From positions 1 to 64,000 of the forward strand of contig JAROAZ010000027.1 in assembly GCA_029432775.1 (NCBI GenBank): a DNA stretch of 64,000 nt, written 5' to 3'. The position numbers and the translations under genes are program-made. Positions 23,179 through 32,940 of the stretch are shown one piece after another (the first letter of the stretch is position 1; each line of letters starts with the position of its first letter). This DNA is from Pontiellaceae bacterium B12227. Its GTDB lineage: Bacteria; Verrucomicrobiota; Kiritimatiellia; Kiritimatiellales; Pontiellaceae. Below the pieces are notes generated by a model, which saw only the letters and a program-made list of their open reading frames with translations, made no database searches and was not told the DNA's origin.

Positions 23179-26100
23179 TTATCCTTCTTCTTCAGGGGTG
23201 TTCAGGGCAGGGGCTTCGGTTTTCTTTCCGGTCAGCTTTGCGACAATATAAAACAGCATGGGTACAAAGATCAGACTGGCAACAGTGGCCACGAGCATAC
23301 CGCCGAATACGGTGGCTCCGAGTACCTTTCGGCTTTCCGCTCCGGCTCCGGAAGCAACCACCAACGGGATCACACCGAGAATGAAGGAGAAGGCCGTCAT
23401 AAGTACCGCCCGGAAACGCAGTTTAGCCGATGACATGGCGGCATCGAACAGGCTTTTACCTTCCTCATGCTCCACCTTGGCAAATTCCACCAGCAGAATG
23501 GCGGTCTTTGTGCAGAGGCCGATGAGCAGCACGATCCCCACCTGTGCATAGACATTGTTATCGAATTGTCCGACCTTAAGCGCGATTACGGCGCCCAGCA
23601 GCGCAGTCGGTACGGAGAGGCAGACGGAAACGGGAACGCTCCAACTTTCATATTGAGCGGCCAGTACAAGGTAAACCAGTATGATTGCCAGGATGTAGAT
23701 AATGTTAGACGAACCCTGGGCCGCCTTTTCCTGATAGGAGAGTTCGGTCCATTCAACGCCCATCGAGGCCGGAAGTTTGGTATTTCCCATATCTTCCACA
23801 ATGCCCATGGCCTGCCCGGTACTGAAGCCATCACCCGGCTGTCCCATGATCTTGGCGGAGGGGTACATGTTGTAGCGGTTGATCGACTGCGGGCCGAGGA
23901 TCTCTTTGACGCTGGCAACGGCGCCTAGCGGAAGCAGTTTTCCATCCCGGTTACGGATTTCGAGGTCCAGAATCTGCTCCGGCTCGGTGCGGAATTCGGG
24001 GGCGGCCTGCGCTTTTACCTGGAACACGCGGTTCATGTAGGTGAAGTCGTTCATGTAGACGGAACCATAATAATACTGGAGCGCGTTGAAGACGGAACTC
24101 ATGGCCACGTTTTTGGTCAGCACCTGATCCCGGTCAATATCAATGTACAGCTGGGGTACATTGGCCCGGAAAGTCGTGTACATGCCTTGGAGTCCGGCCT
24201 GAGAGTTGCCATCGTTCATGAATTCATCGGCTACCTGCTGAAGCGTGTTCATGCCGACTCCGCCGCGGTCCTGCAGTTGCATAACGAGTCCGCCCGACAT
24301 ACCCACACCCGGCAGAGAGGGCATCGGGAATGCAAAGGCTACGCCATCCTGCAACTGGGAAAACTTCATGTTCAGGTCGCGGATGATGGCGGACTGATGC
24401 CGGTCTTTTCGCTCATCCCAGTGTTTGAAGGTGGTAACACTGAAAGCCGCATTCGGAATGGCGGCGCTATCGAGAATGGAGAAGCCGGAGATGGCCATAA
24501 AATCGGCTACGCCTTCGGTGCTTGCTATGACCTTATTAACTTCCTCAAGGAAATTCTGGGTCCGTTCGAGGGAAGAGGCTTCGGGCAACAGCACATTGAC
24601 CATACAGTAGCCTTCGTCTTCCTGCGGAACAAATCCGCCCGGAAGGTCTGAGAAACCCATGAAGGCCACCACGGACATACCGATGAAGAGGATCAGGCCG
24701 ATGACTGACTTTCTGAGTGCCTGGTTAACTACTTTGAGGTAGCCCGACTTCGTGGTGTTCAGTCCTTTATTGAAGAGGCCGAGCGGTCCGGTGGTTTTCT
24801 CGCCACCGGAGGGGCGCAGCAGCAGTCCGCACAGCGCGGGGCTGAGGGTCAGGGCGTTGATGGTTGAGAAAACCGTGGCCACGGAAATAGTGACGGCAAA
24901 CTGTTTGAACAGCGTGCCGGTAATGCCGGGCATAAAAGTCGTTGGAATAAATACAGAAAGCAGCACCAGGGTGGTTGCGATCACCGGTCCCGAAATCTCG
25001 GTCATGGCTTGCAGCGCGGCGTCTTTCGGCGATTTCCCTTCTTCATCAATCAGGCGCGTACAGTTTTCCACCACAACGATGGCGTCATCCACCACAATAC
25101 CAATCACCAGCACGAGGCCGAACAGGGTGAACTGGTTGATGGAATATCCCAAGGCCGACAGAGCCGCGAAGGTGCCGATCAATGAAACCGGAATTGTGAC
25201 CGAAGGAATGATGGTGGCCCGGAAGTTCTGGAGAAAGATGAAAACCGTCAGTACCACCAGGATCAGCGTGATGAACAGGGTTTCCACCACTTCGTCGATG
25301 GAGGCCTGAATAACCACGGTGTTGTCATAAATGATCGTATAGTCGAGCCCTTCGGGGAAGCCGGCTTTGAGTTCTTCCATCTTGGCCTTAACGCCTTTAA
25401 CGACCTCAATCGCATTCTCGCCGGGGATCTGGTAGACGGCGATAGTTGCCGACTGTTTTCCGTTGAGGGAGGAACCGAGCACGTAGGTCTGGGCTCCGAG
25501 CTCAACGTCGGCGACGTCTTTGACGCGAAGAATTCGACCGTCTTCACCCGTGCGGATCACAATGTCTCCGAACTCTTCAGCGGTGAGCAGGCGGCCGCGA
25601 ACGCGCATGCTCATTTGGCGGGCCTGTCCAGTGGGAACGGGCGGTTCGCCAACCTGCCCGGCAGCCACCTGCAGGTTCTGCTGCTGTACGGCAGAAACAA
25701 TGTCTTCCGCAATCAGGCCGCGAGCTTTCATTTTGTTCGGGTTCAGCCAGAGGCGCATGGAATAGTCGCCGGCCCCGAAGGCCTGCACTTCGCCGACGCC
25801 CGGCACACGGGCGACTTCGTCCTGCACCCGCAGAGCCACATAGTTTGCCAGAAAGATGTCATCATACCGATCGTCCGGACTGGAGAATCCAATGTAGAGG
25901 TTGGCATCGGTCGATTTTTTCTGGGTGGAGATGCCGAGGCGCTGCACTTCCTGCGGCAACTGCGGAATGGCTTTGGCCACACGGTTCTGAACCAGCACGT
26001 TGGACATATCGAGATCTGCGCCTGTCGCAAACGTAACCGTCAGCTTCATGGTTCCGTCGTTGGCGCTGACGGAGTTCATGTAGATCATGCCTTCGACGCC

Positions 26101-26313
26101 GTTGACTTCTTTTTCGATGACGGCTGCCACGGTGTCGGCCACGGTTTGGGCATCGGCTCCGGGATAGACCGCGTCCACCGTGATGGCGGGCGGAGCAATA
26201 TTGGGATAGCGCTCAATCGGAAGGCCCTTCATGGAGAAGAGTCCGATGAGGACGATCACGATGGCAATCACCATCGCAAAAATAGGTCGTCTAACAAAAA
26301 AGTGGCTGAACAT
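23179..26313 (-). CDS. RND efflux pump inner-membrane subunit (HAE1, AcrB/MexB type)
   Basis: The 1044-residue protein has the standard RND layout: TM1 at the start ('FFVRRPIFAMVIAIVIVLIGLFSMKGLPIERYPNIAPPAITVDAVYPGA'), the first porter domain, and TM2-6 including the proton-relay 'VIGIVVDDAIVVVENC' with adjacent Asp residues. A second porter domain and TM8-12 follow ('LAIILVYLVLAAQYESWSVPVSVCLSVPTALLGA'). It exports hydrophobic compounds in exchange for protons. The start has GGGAGAACACC upstream. The adaptor gene precedes it by 14 bp. No TolC-type channel gene is in the window. Confidence 0.95.
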   Translation of the reverse strand: MFSHFFVRRPIFAMVIAIVIVLIGLFSMKGLPIERYPNIAPPAITVDAVYPGADAQTVADTVAAVIEKEVNGVEGMIYMNSVSANDGTMKLTVTFATGADLDMSNVLVQNRVAKAIPQLPQEVQRLGISTQKKSTDANLYIGFSSPDDRYDDIFLANYVALRVQDEVARVPGVGEVQAFGAGDYSMRLWLNPNKMKARGLIAEDIVSAVQQQNLQVAAGQVGEPPVPTGQARQMSMRVRGRLLTAEEFGDIVIRTGEDGRILRVKDVADVELGAQTYVLGSSLNGKQSATIAVYQIPGENAIEVVKGVKAKMEELKAGFPEGLDYTIIYDNTVVIQASIDEVVETLFITLILVVLTVFIFLQNFRATIIPSVTIPVSLIGTFAALSALGYSINQFTLFGLVLVIGIVVDDAIVVVENCTRLIDEEGKSPKDAALQAMTEISGPVIATTLVLLSVFIPTTFMPGITGTLFKQFAVTISVATVFSTINALTLSPALCGLLLRPSGGEKTTGPLGLFNKGLNTTKSGYLKVVNQALRKSVIGLILFIGMSVVAFMGFSDLPGGFVPQEDEGYCMVNVLLPEASSLERTQNFLEEVNKVIASTEGVADFMAISGFSILDSAAIPNAAFSVTTFKHWDERKDRHQSAIIRDLNMKFSQLQDGVAFAFPMPSLPGVGMSGGLVMQLQDRGGVGMNTLQQVADEFMNDGNSQAGLQGMYTTFRANVPQLYIDIDRDQVLTKNVAMSSVFNALQYYYGSVYMNDFTYMNRVFQVKAQAAPEFRTEPEQILDLEIRNRDGKLLPLGAVASVKEILGPQSINRYNMYPSAKIMGQPGDGFSTGQAMGIVEDMGNTKLPASMGVEWTELSYQEKAAQGSSNIIYILAIILVYLVLAAQYESWSVPVSVCLSVPTALLGAVIALKVGQFDNNVYAQVGIVLLIGLCTKTAILLVEFAKVEHEEGKSLFDAAMSSAKLRFRAVLMTAFSFILGVIPLVVASGAGAESRKVLGATVFGGMLVATVASLIFVPMLFYIVAKLTGKKTEAPALNTPEEEG

Positions 26314-26327
26314 GGTGTTCTCCCGGG

Positions 26328-27479
26328 TTATTTAGCAACAGATGCCGGCGCAGCCGCTTGTGCTTCGGAGGCGGTAACCGGAATGCCCGGACGGGCCCGC
26401 TGGAGGCCGTTCACAATGATGCGGTCCTGCACGGTTAATTGGCGGTCCTTGGTTGTATCGTCCTGCACCACGCGGAGCGTTCCAACCAACGGCCCTTTCG
26501 TGATATAGATGCTTTCCACCACATTTTCGGCATTTACTGTGAGAACAAAGGTGCCGGCCATGTCCTGCTGGATCGCCAGATCAGGAACGAGCAATGCATT
26601 TTCAATTTCATTCGGGATGAGAATTTTACCGTAGAGGCCCGGAAGCAGGGCGAGGTCGGCATTTTTAAACATGGCGCGGGCGCGCAACGTGCCGGTTTCC
26701 GGATCGACCTCGGGATCAATGTAGTCCACCACACCCGTTTCGGAGTGCATGCTGCCATCAGCCATTTCAAGTTTTACGGGAGGATGGGTCTTGCCGGGTT
26801 GGGTTTTTCGAATGCCGCCCTGCAGATAGGGCAGTACAATCCGTTCATCCACGTTGTAGTAGGCCGCAATCGGGGCTTCTACAACAAGTTTGGTCAGCAG
26901 CGTGGATTGTCCATCGCCAACCAGGTTGCCGACGCTCATCAGGCGGCGGGCCAGGCGACCGGCCATGGGGGCGTGTATTTCGGTGTAGGAAAGGTCTAGT
27001 TTTGCATTATCAAGAGCAGCTTGGGCGGCTTGAACCGCCGCTGCTGCAGAATCAGTCTCGGCTTCAGCCGTGAGAACGTCTACTTCAGATACGGCTTTGG
27101 TTTCGTAGGCTTTTTCCATGCGCTGCTGGGTGGCTTTCGCCAGTTTCAGCGCAGCTTCTGCCTGAGCCAGACTGGCTTTGGCGGAGTTGACTGCGGCAAT
27201 ATATTCTGCCGGCTCAATGGTGAAGAGCAGGTCGCCTTCCTTAACCCGCTGACCATCTTCGAAGTCGACGGTTTTGAGGAATCCCTTTACCCGGGCGCGG
27301 ATATCGACTTCATCAAACGCTTCAAGGCGGCCCGGGAAGCTTTCGAAAACGGTTACCGTTTTCTGTTCCGGCATCTGAACCGTTACGGCCGGGGGCGGCG
27401 GTGCCTGAAATTCATTTTTCGGCGTGCAGCCAACGAGCACTAACAGCGACAGAACGGGTAAAAACGGCAATCTTTTCAT
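26328..27479 (-). CDS. RND periplasmic adaptor (membrane fusion lipoprotein)
   Basis: The N-terminus is a lipoprotein signal with lipobox LVGC (MKRLPFLPVLSLLVLVGC). The barrel-sandwich (lipoyl) halves are 'ESFPGRLEAFDEVDIRARVKGFLKTVDFEDGQRVKEGDLLFTI' and 'LDLSYTEIHAPMAGRLARRLMSVGNLV'. They flank an alpha hairpin rich in Ala ('AAVNSAKASLAQAEAALKLAKATQQRMEKAYETKAVSEVDVL'). The beta-barrel and C-terminal domains complete the protein. It links the pump to an outer-membrane channel. It is the first gene of the minus-strand run that continues through operon B. Confidence 0.93.
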   Translation of the reverse strand: MKRLPFLPVLSLLVLVGCTPKNEFQAPPPPAVTVQMPEQKTVTVFESFPGRLEAFDEVDIRARVKGFLKTVDFEDGQRVKEGDLLFTIEPAEYIAAVNSAKASLAQAEAALKLAKATQQRMEKAYETKAVSEVDVLTAEAETDSAAAAVQAAQAALDNAKLDLSYTEIHAPMAGRLARRLMSVGNLVGDGQSTLLTKLVVEAPIAAYYNVDERIVLPYLQGGIRKTQPGKTHPPVKLEMADGSMHSETGVVDYIDPEVDPETGTLRARAMFKNADLALLPGLYGKILIPNEIENALLVPDLAIQQDMAGTFVLTVNAENVVESIYITKGPLVGTLRVVQDDTTKDRQLTVQDRIIVNGLQRARPGIPVTASEAQAAAPASVAK

Positions 27480-27595
27480 AACTCACATCTCCACGGGTTT
27501 GAGTAAAAAGCCTAGTTTTGTGTATGGGGTATTGTCGAGGTTGAATACCAATTTATTCCTATTTCCAAAATAAGACCGGGAAAGGCGTGCCGTTA

Positions 27596-28945
27596 TTACA
27601 TTAGATTTCGTTTCAGCGCGCCGTAAGGCACCACTCCTTTATGGCCATATCGATAGGCTTCCGGCTTTTTCCCCCGCGGATCCATCTTGAGCAAGCCGGC
27701 ATCTTCTAAAGGCACATAGGATCTATAGGGCATGAGGTCTGAGTGTCGCGAAATCCAGATCCATGCACCCGGCGCCCCTTTAATAATACCCCACACATTT
27801 CCGTCCCGCACATCATCAAACCATTTGGGGATTGTCCCTTTGTTAAAATCAATCTGCTTTCTCGGGCCTAAATCCTCGTCATCATAGAGCCGGTCCATGG
27901 CCAGTTCAATTTGAGCGTGTGTGACGGAAATGCAGGAGCGGCTGAACATATGATAGCTGATATCCGCTTTTTTCATATACTCCTTGATGATGTCATCCGG
28001 AACCTGATCCCAATCGAGTCGGCCGCGCGCCTGTTTGAGTCCTTTTGTGGTCCACTCAGATGCAATTTCTCCGGTCTCATCTTTCAGCCTGCCCTCGTTC
28101 AGCATGTCTGAAATGGTCCGCCGGCCCACGGCATCGCCCATCATGAGCCCGGCAAACAATACCAGATCCTCCGCCCGGTCATGATCGGGTAGTTCCAGAG
28201 GATAGCAGTCCCAAACCGCTCCGCGCAGAGAATCGTTCAGGAAACGCTGCCCTCCGGCATAAAGGCGTGCTGTGAGCGCATACCCCTCTTCAGGGTCCAG
28301 TCCTTTAATGAAATTGTAGCCGGTGAGGGGTGGACGCCATGCTTCCCAGCTTAAGATCAGATCATCGAGAAAGGGCACATCCGGATCCGGGAGACCATCT
28401 TTTCCAAGTACAGAGGGCCGCTGATCTTCTTTGAAGATAAAGCGTAACTGCACATGACCGGTATATTTGGCAAACCCCTTCAGGTAGTACCGCACAATCA
28501 CATATTCAATGCGTTCAAGCCCGCCCACCGGAATTCGCACACTCGCATTCCGGGAGATTCCAAGAATGGGATTGCCCGACAATTGAATATTGTGGACCAG
28601 CACATAACGCTCCTCAGCTGATTGGAGCTTCGAGTCTTTCCAATCAACCAGAAACGGCAGCATACTGGCTGCCAGCCCATTCGGGAGCATGTCATCCGGG
28701 GTCTGAATGACTGCCGTCGGAGTATCGTCTTCCAGCCAGTCCAGTATGATGTCGGAATTTACATCATAAAATTCCGGCGATGCATTCCACTGTTCCACAC
28801 GGGCCAGTTCAGGCCCGTCCGGCAGTTTCGATGAGCGGCAACCGCATAGCAGGGATAACGATATGCCGGTCAATAGCAGCAAACAGAGCATATGCTTTCC
28901 CGGTTGATACGCACACGTTTCGGTAATCAGGTTTGGTTTGCACAT
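27596..28945 (-). CDS. Hypothetical lipoprotein, about 450 aa
   Basis: The likely start is ATG 28945 with GGGA upstream. The N-terminus contains a hydrophobic segment ending in a lipobox-like 'SLLCGC'. The mature protein is soluble with mixed composition. A beta-rich first half includes 'RYVLVHNIQLSGNPILGISRNASVRIPVGG'. The helical second half has many acidic residues ('MKKADISYHMFSRSCISVTHAQIELAMDRLYDDEDLG'). I do not recognise a domain. It is monocistronic and divergent from the gene at 29108. Confidence 0.65.
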   Translation of the reverse strand: MCKPNLITETCAYQPGKHMLCLLLLTGISLSLLCGCRSSKLPDGPELARVEQWNASPEFYDVNSDIILDWLEDDTPTAVIQTPDDMLPNGLAASMLPFLVDWKDSKLQSAEERYVLVHNIQLSGNPILGISRNASVRIPVGGLERIEYVIVRYYLKGFAKYTGHVQLRFIFKEDQRPSVLGKDGLPDPDVPFLDDLILSWEAWRPPLTGYNFIKGLDPEEGYALTARLYAGGQRFLNDSLRGAVWDCYPLELPDHDRAEDLVLFAGLMMGDAVGRRTISDMLNEGRLKDETGEIASEWTTKGLKQARGRLDWDQVPDDIIKEYMKKADISYHMFSRSCISVTHAQIELAMDRLYDDEDLGPRKQIDFNKGTIPKWFDDVRDGNVWGIIKGAPGAWIWISRHSDLMPYRSYVPLEDAGLLKMDPRGKKPEAYRYGHKGVVPYGALKRNLM

Positions 28946-29107
28946 CGGAAATCCCTTTCTTGAATAGGTACACTGAGTGTGCCAAAGAAAGAGTGGTTTG
29001 TACAAGGATGCCATCGCGCCGATTCCCGGAGCGACGAAACAGGTTGAACTATGCCGGTTTCAATGACAGGTTCTCATCCGGTGGTTTTGTCTGTTCCGCC
29101 TGAAAGG

Positions 29108-30151
29108 ATGATGCATCGATTGAAAAGTAAGGTCCATCTTAAGACATGCCGGAATGTAAGCGCCTTGGTTGTGCTGTCTATTGCAGCAACGGCGTGCCGC
29201 ACGAAGGACATCCCGGAACCTGCGTTGCAGCAGGCGACACCCCGACCGCTGGTGGGATCGTTACGGATTCCGGACGGGTATCACACCGGACCGGTTGTTG
29301 CCGGCCTGGAGCAGGGAGCGATTCCGCAGGGCCTGGTTTATCTCCCGCAGCAGGGGTTGATTCTGACCTCACATTATTTTGATGACCACCGCCCGTCCTG
29401 CGTCGTCAGTACCGATTGGGAAACCGGCCGAGCGCTGAATACTGTTCAGTTGTTGGAGCCGGACGGCCAGCCACATTTCGGTCATGTGGGCGGTTTGGCA
29501 GTGGGGCATTCCAATCTCTGGATTGCTTCAGACGGTTTCCTCTACCGCGGCCGTCTGGCGGATTGCACCGAGCCCACCGGCTCCACCTTCCAGACCCTGG
29601 AAAAAATAAAAACGGAATGCTCCAACGAAGTGGCCTTCTGCTCCTTCTTTAATGACCGGATCTGGGCGGGCGAGTTTGCACTCGGGAATAAATATGCCAC
29701 ACCCGCCACGCATCATCTAACGGCGCGCGATGGATCGGAACGGCATGGCTGGGTATGCGGCTACGATCCGGAGAACGGGTTTGTCCGCCCCGAATATGTG
29801 CTGTCCATTCCGGATCGTGCGCAGGGGATGCTTCTGAAAGATAACTATATTTTGCTCAGCCGTTCCTATGGACGCAGAAGCCGCAGTTCGATTGAAATCT
29901 TTCGAAATCCAATCTCCGAGCCGCCGCACCACTTGATTCAAACAATGGGAGAGCCCCCCGTGCCGTTATGGTTTCTGGACGGTGCAAATCATGTGCGGTC
30001 GATTGATCTTCCCCCCATGGCGGAAAATATGGCTTTGGCCGACGGGCAGCTGCTGGTCCTTTTTGAATCGGGCGCGCAGAAATTCCGTTGGTTCGGCAGA
30101 AAACCGCTCGACTACACCCTGTTGTTTAATCTGAAAGAACTGCAACCATGA
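29108..30151 (+). CDS. Beta-propeller-like lipoprotein
   Basis: A lipoprotein signal ends in 'LSIAATAC'. The rest shows repeated strand pairs like a propeller: 'IPQGLVYLPQQGLILTSHYFDDHRPSCVVSTDWETGRALNTVQLL', 'HVGGLAVGHSNLWIASDGFLYRGRL', 'IPDRAQGMLLKDNYILLSRSYG' and 'PMAENMALADGQLLVLFESGAQKFRW'. No enzyme motif is seen. The start could be 29051, 29108 or 29111; I favour one of the later two because it keeps the signal peptide short and has AAAGG next to it. Its stop overlaps the next start by ATGA. Confidence 0.7.
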   Translation: MMHRLKSKVHLKTCRNVSALVVLSIAATACRTKDIPEPALQQATPRPLVGSLRIPDGYHTGPVVAGLEQGAIPQGLVYLPQQGLILTSHYFDDHRPSCVVSTDWETGRALNTVQLLEPDGQPHFGHVGGLAVGHSNLWIASDGFLYRGRLADCTEPTGSTFQTLEKIKTECSNEVAFCSFFNDRIWAGEFALGNKYATPATHHLTARDGSERHGWVCGYDPENGFVRPEYVLSIPDRAQGMLLKDNYILLSRSYGRRSRSSIEIFRNPISEPPHHLIQTMGEPPVPLWFLDGANHVRSIDLPPMAENMALADGQLLVLFESGAQKFRWFGRKPLDYTLLFNLKELQP

Positions 30152-31170
30152 CCATCCGTTCCGTCCTTCTTATTCTCATCAGCTCGATGCTGTGCAGCTG
30201 TGCCTATTTCCGGGATAAAAATGAAAAGCCGGATACAACCGGTTATAATCTGGCCGAGGTCAGGCGCGATTTGAAACCGCTGGATCTCTCCGCGCCCTAT
30301 ACGCCAACGCCGGCCACGGCCGAGTATTTTAATTTCTATGGTTTGAACGCGGCGACGAATGCGCAGCACTTTTTCGGCACCCTTCAGTCGGAAGGGGAGA
30401 CGCTGGCCGCCCATGTGTTTATTCCACCGGAGCCGCGCGGAACCCTGTTTATGATTCATGGATATTTTGACCATACCGGAACGCTCGCCAAACTGATTGC
30501 AGCCGGACTCGGGCAGCGCTATGCCGTTGTAAGCTGGGATCTCCCGGGGCACGGGCTCTCTTCGGGCGCCCGAACGGATACGGGCCAGTTCAACCTTTGC
30601 GCCAAACAATTTATCGATCTGGTCGGGCGGTCCAAAGGGCACCTTCCTGGTCCCATGTATTTAATTGCGCACAGCACCGGGTGCTCCATTTATATGGAAT
30701 ATATACTCAATCCTGAACCCGATGTTTTTGACGGTGTAGTGTTTCTTGCCCCATTGGTTCGGCATGCCTATTGGGGATGGGGAAAGTTCGGTTATGCCAT
30801 CTCGAATCCGTTCGTGAATAAAGTGCGCCGCCGCGAAAAAAAGAATTCAACGGATGCCGTTTACCTCGCCTTCGTGAAGCAGGACCCCCTGCATAGCGAT
30901 ATTTTGTCGTATGACTATCTGTCCGATTTATATGCCTGGGAGAAAAAGACCCGGACTTATTCCGACCTGCCGGGTTCGCTGTGTATTATTCAGGGTGATA
31001 AAGACCGGGTGGTGAACTGGAAGTATAATATTCCCTTTCTGCAGTCCCAATTTAAAACCGTAGACCTGCTCATGGTTCCCGGCGCAAAGCATCAGCTGGC
31101 CAATGAAAGTGAAATCTATCGGAAACCGGTTTTTGAAAAGATCTTTCAGTATCTGGAAGAGCAACGCTGA
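30148..31170 (+). CDS. Alpha/beta-hydrolase lipoprotein (serine aminopeptidase/monoglyceride lipase type)
   Basis: The lipobox 'MLCSC' follows a short signal peptide. The hydrolase core has the oxyanion strand 'GTLFMIHGYFDHTGTLAKLI', 'YAVVSWDLPGHGLSSG', and the nucleophile elbow A-H-S-T-G. The charge relay Asp is likely in 'CIIQGDKDRVVNW' and the His in 'VPGAKHQLANE'. These are features of the Hydrolase_4 group that acts on lipid or peptide esters. Anchoring suggests the periplasmic leaflet. It is coupled by ATGA to the propeller lipoprotein upstream, so the two probably act together. Confidence 0.85.
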   Translation: MTIRSVLLILISSMLCSCAYFRDKNEKPDTTGYNLAEVRRDLKPLDLSAPYTPTPATAEYFNFYGLNAATNAQHFFGTLQSEGETLAAHVFIPPEPRGTLFMIHGYFDHTGTLAKLIAAGLGQRYAVVSWDLPGHGLSSGARTDTGQFNLCAKQFIDLVGRSKGHLPGPMYLIAHSTGCSIYMEYILNPEPDVFDGVVFLAPLVRHAYWGWGKFGYAISNPFVNKVRRREKKNSTDAVYLAFVKQDPLHSDILSYDYLSDLYAWEKKTRTYSDLPGSLCIIQGDKDRVVNWKYNIPFLQSQFKTVDLLMVPGAKHQLANESEIYRKPVFEKIFQYLEEQR

Positions 31171-31215
31171 ATGGTTCGGCGTATCGGACGGGCGGTGCAT
31201 TGGTAGGCAGGACTT

Positions 31216-31230
31216 TTCCATCCTCTGGAA
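31216..31230. repeat. Dispersed palindrome TTCCA-N5-TGGAA (intergenic copy)
   Basis: Perfect arms around TCCTC, between the hydrolase and the DUF2391 gene. Imperfect versions occur nearby (around 31292). Confidence 0.8.
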
Positions 31231-31316
31231 AGTTCCAACGATGGGAAACGTAATTTTGCGAATTTTAAACCGCTGGAAAAACCGGTATATTCTCCAGTCT
31301 TTGGAAGGGGAAGGGT

Positions 31317-31820
31317 ATGGATTTAAAAAAGACTCCGGATGAAATGATTAAACGCATCGGCGGCTATCTGCACCGCGTGGTGCCGATTGTGGACGCGACC
31401 GGCAAGGTGCTGGACTATACGCTGAAACCGCTGATGGTGGAATTTAAACCACGCGATGTGATGCAGGTGGTGGTCGGTGCCTCGCTCCTTTCCATTCCGG
31501 TTGCTTTCACAGAGGAAACCTGGGTGCTGGGGAAGGAACTGCCGTTGGCCAATGTGATCGGGCTCAGTGTGCTCTCACTGATTTTTATCGGTCTGTTTGT
31601 TTACTACAACTTTTACCGCTTCAACTTTAAGGGGCATGTGGTTGAGTTTGTGAAGCGCGTGGCCGGCATTTATCTGATTTCTCTGCTGGTTGTGGCCGGC
31701 CTGCTGACGGTCATCAATAAATGCCCGTGGTCAACCGATCATCTCACGGCGCTTAAACGCATTCTGATCGTTGCATTTCCTGCTTCGATGAGTGCGGCGG
31801 TCAGCGACTCGATTAAATAA
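31317..31820 (+). CDS. DUF2391 family inner-membrane protein
   Basis: The 167-residue protein has the DUF2391 start 'FKPRDVMQVVVGASLLSIPVAFTEETWVLGKELPLANVIGL'. Three further helices follow ('SVLSLIFIGLFVYYNF', 'GIYLISLLVVAGLLTVI', 'RILIVAFPASMSAAVSDS'). The function is unknown. The start has AAGGGGAAGGG upstream. Its 3' end overlaps the convergent DUF1624 gene by 8 bp. Confidence 0.8.
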   Translation: MDLKKTPDEMIKRIGGYLHRVVPIVDATGKVLDYTLKPLMVEFKPRDVMQVVVGASLLSIPVAFTEETWVLGKELPLANVIGLSVLSLIFIGLFVYYNFYRFNFKGHVVEFVKRVAGIYLISLLVVAGLLTVINKCPWSTDHLTALKRILIVAFPASMSAAVSDSIK

Positions 31821-32940
31821 ACGAGGTCCAGCCGCCGGGGCGTTCTTTCTTGTAGCCTCGGTACCAGCGGCAGAGCGGATAGAGCAGGACGAGAAAAACG
31901 ATACTGATGATATAGGTTGTGCCGATGCCGGAAAATCCGCGCAGGCCGCACCATTGCGCCAGCCCCTCGAGCACCACCCGGTGAATCAGGTAGAAAAACA
32001 TGGCCGTTTGCCCGAACACCAGTAGCACCCCGTTCGGGCGGACGCCGATTTTTTTCTCCAGCCCCATCATGCCGGCCAGAATCAGGCAGAGCAGTCCGAG
32101 CTGTTGAGAGGTATAGCTGAGGGAGGGCGGATATTTGCTGACCAGAAGGAATTCCATCCAGGAATTGATTTCAGGCGTGAGCATCATGTTGCCATAGCCG
32201 TTCAGCGCGCGTGTAACAGCAAAAACGGTGAGGGAGGCCAATCCACCGATCGTCAGAAGCGTGATGGGCTGCAGGCCTTTAAAATCCGGATTACGGAGCT
32301 CATTCAGATAGCGGCCGAACACCCAGCCCAGGCACATGATGGAAAGCCACGGCAGCAGCGGATAGGAAATCCTGAAAAACGGTTCGTAGTAAAAGGCCAT
32401 CGTAAAGGCGGTGGGCAGGGCGGGGTTTCCAAGGGTTGGATCCCAGAGCTGACGAACCAGCAGTTCGCCGAAAAAGATCCAGCTCAGCGAAGCGGTCAGC
32501 AGGAGCTTCGTGGAGAGGCGCCGGAGCAGGGTCATACAGATCATGGCGCCGCCAATGGCATAGAGCACCTGAAACGTGAGCCGCCAGGAAAAGAGCGAGA
32601 CCAGCGTCGGGTCGAGTAAAAGAATAAACAGGCCGCGGGTGAAAATGCCGCGGTCGATTTCTTTGGCATTAACGCCCTTAGCCACTTTGCGTTCAATACT
32701 GATCGCCAGCGCAGTACCAGCAAGAAAGACGAAGGTCGGAGCGCAGAGGTGGGTGATCCAACGGGTCAAAAATACCAGGGCCTCCGGCATAACGCCCCCG
32801 AACGTGCGGGCCGAGTCTTCAGAAAAGTGATGCCCGTCAAACGCCATGGAGACGTGATCGATCATCATCAGAATCATCACAAATCCGCGCATCCAGTCGA
32901 TGGAGGCAATGCGGGTACTTTTCTGTGGGGAGTTAGTCAT
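31813..32940 (-). CDS. DUF1624 / HGSNAT-like membrane acyltransferase
   Basis: About ten membrane helices start with 'RIASIDWMRGFVMILMMIDHVSMAFDGHHF', the typical catalytic-His loop (DH) of the heparan-alpha-glucosaminide N-acetyltransferase-like family. 'HLCAPTFVFLAGTALAISIERK' is the second conserved block. Members probably move acyl groups across the inner membrane to sugars; the substrate is unknown. It overlaps the end of the 32933-33751 gene by 8 bp and is cotranscribed with it. Confidence 0.82.
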   Translation of the reverse strand: MTNSPQKSTRIASIDWMRGFVMILMMIDHVSMAFDGHHFSEDSARTFGGVMPEALVFLTRWITHLCAPTFVFLAGTALAISIERKVAKGVNAKEIDRGIFTRGLFILLLDPTLVSLFSWRLTFQVLYAIGGAMICMTLLRRLSTKLLLTASLSWIFFGELLVRQLWDPTLGNPALPTAFTMAFYYEPFFRISYPLLPWLSIMCLGWVFGRYLNELRNPDFKGLQPITLLTIGGLASLTVFAVTRALNGYGNMMLTPEINSWMEFLLVSKYPPSLSYTSQQLGLLCLILAGMMGLEKKIGVRPNGVLLVFGQTAMFFYLIHRVVLEGLAQWCGLRGFSGIGTTYIISIVFLVLLYPLCRWYRGYKKERPGGWTSFI

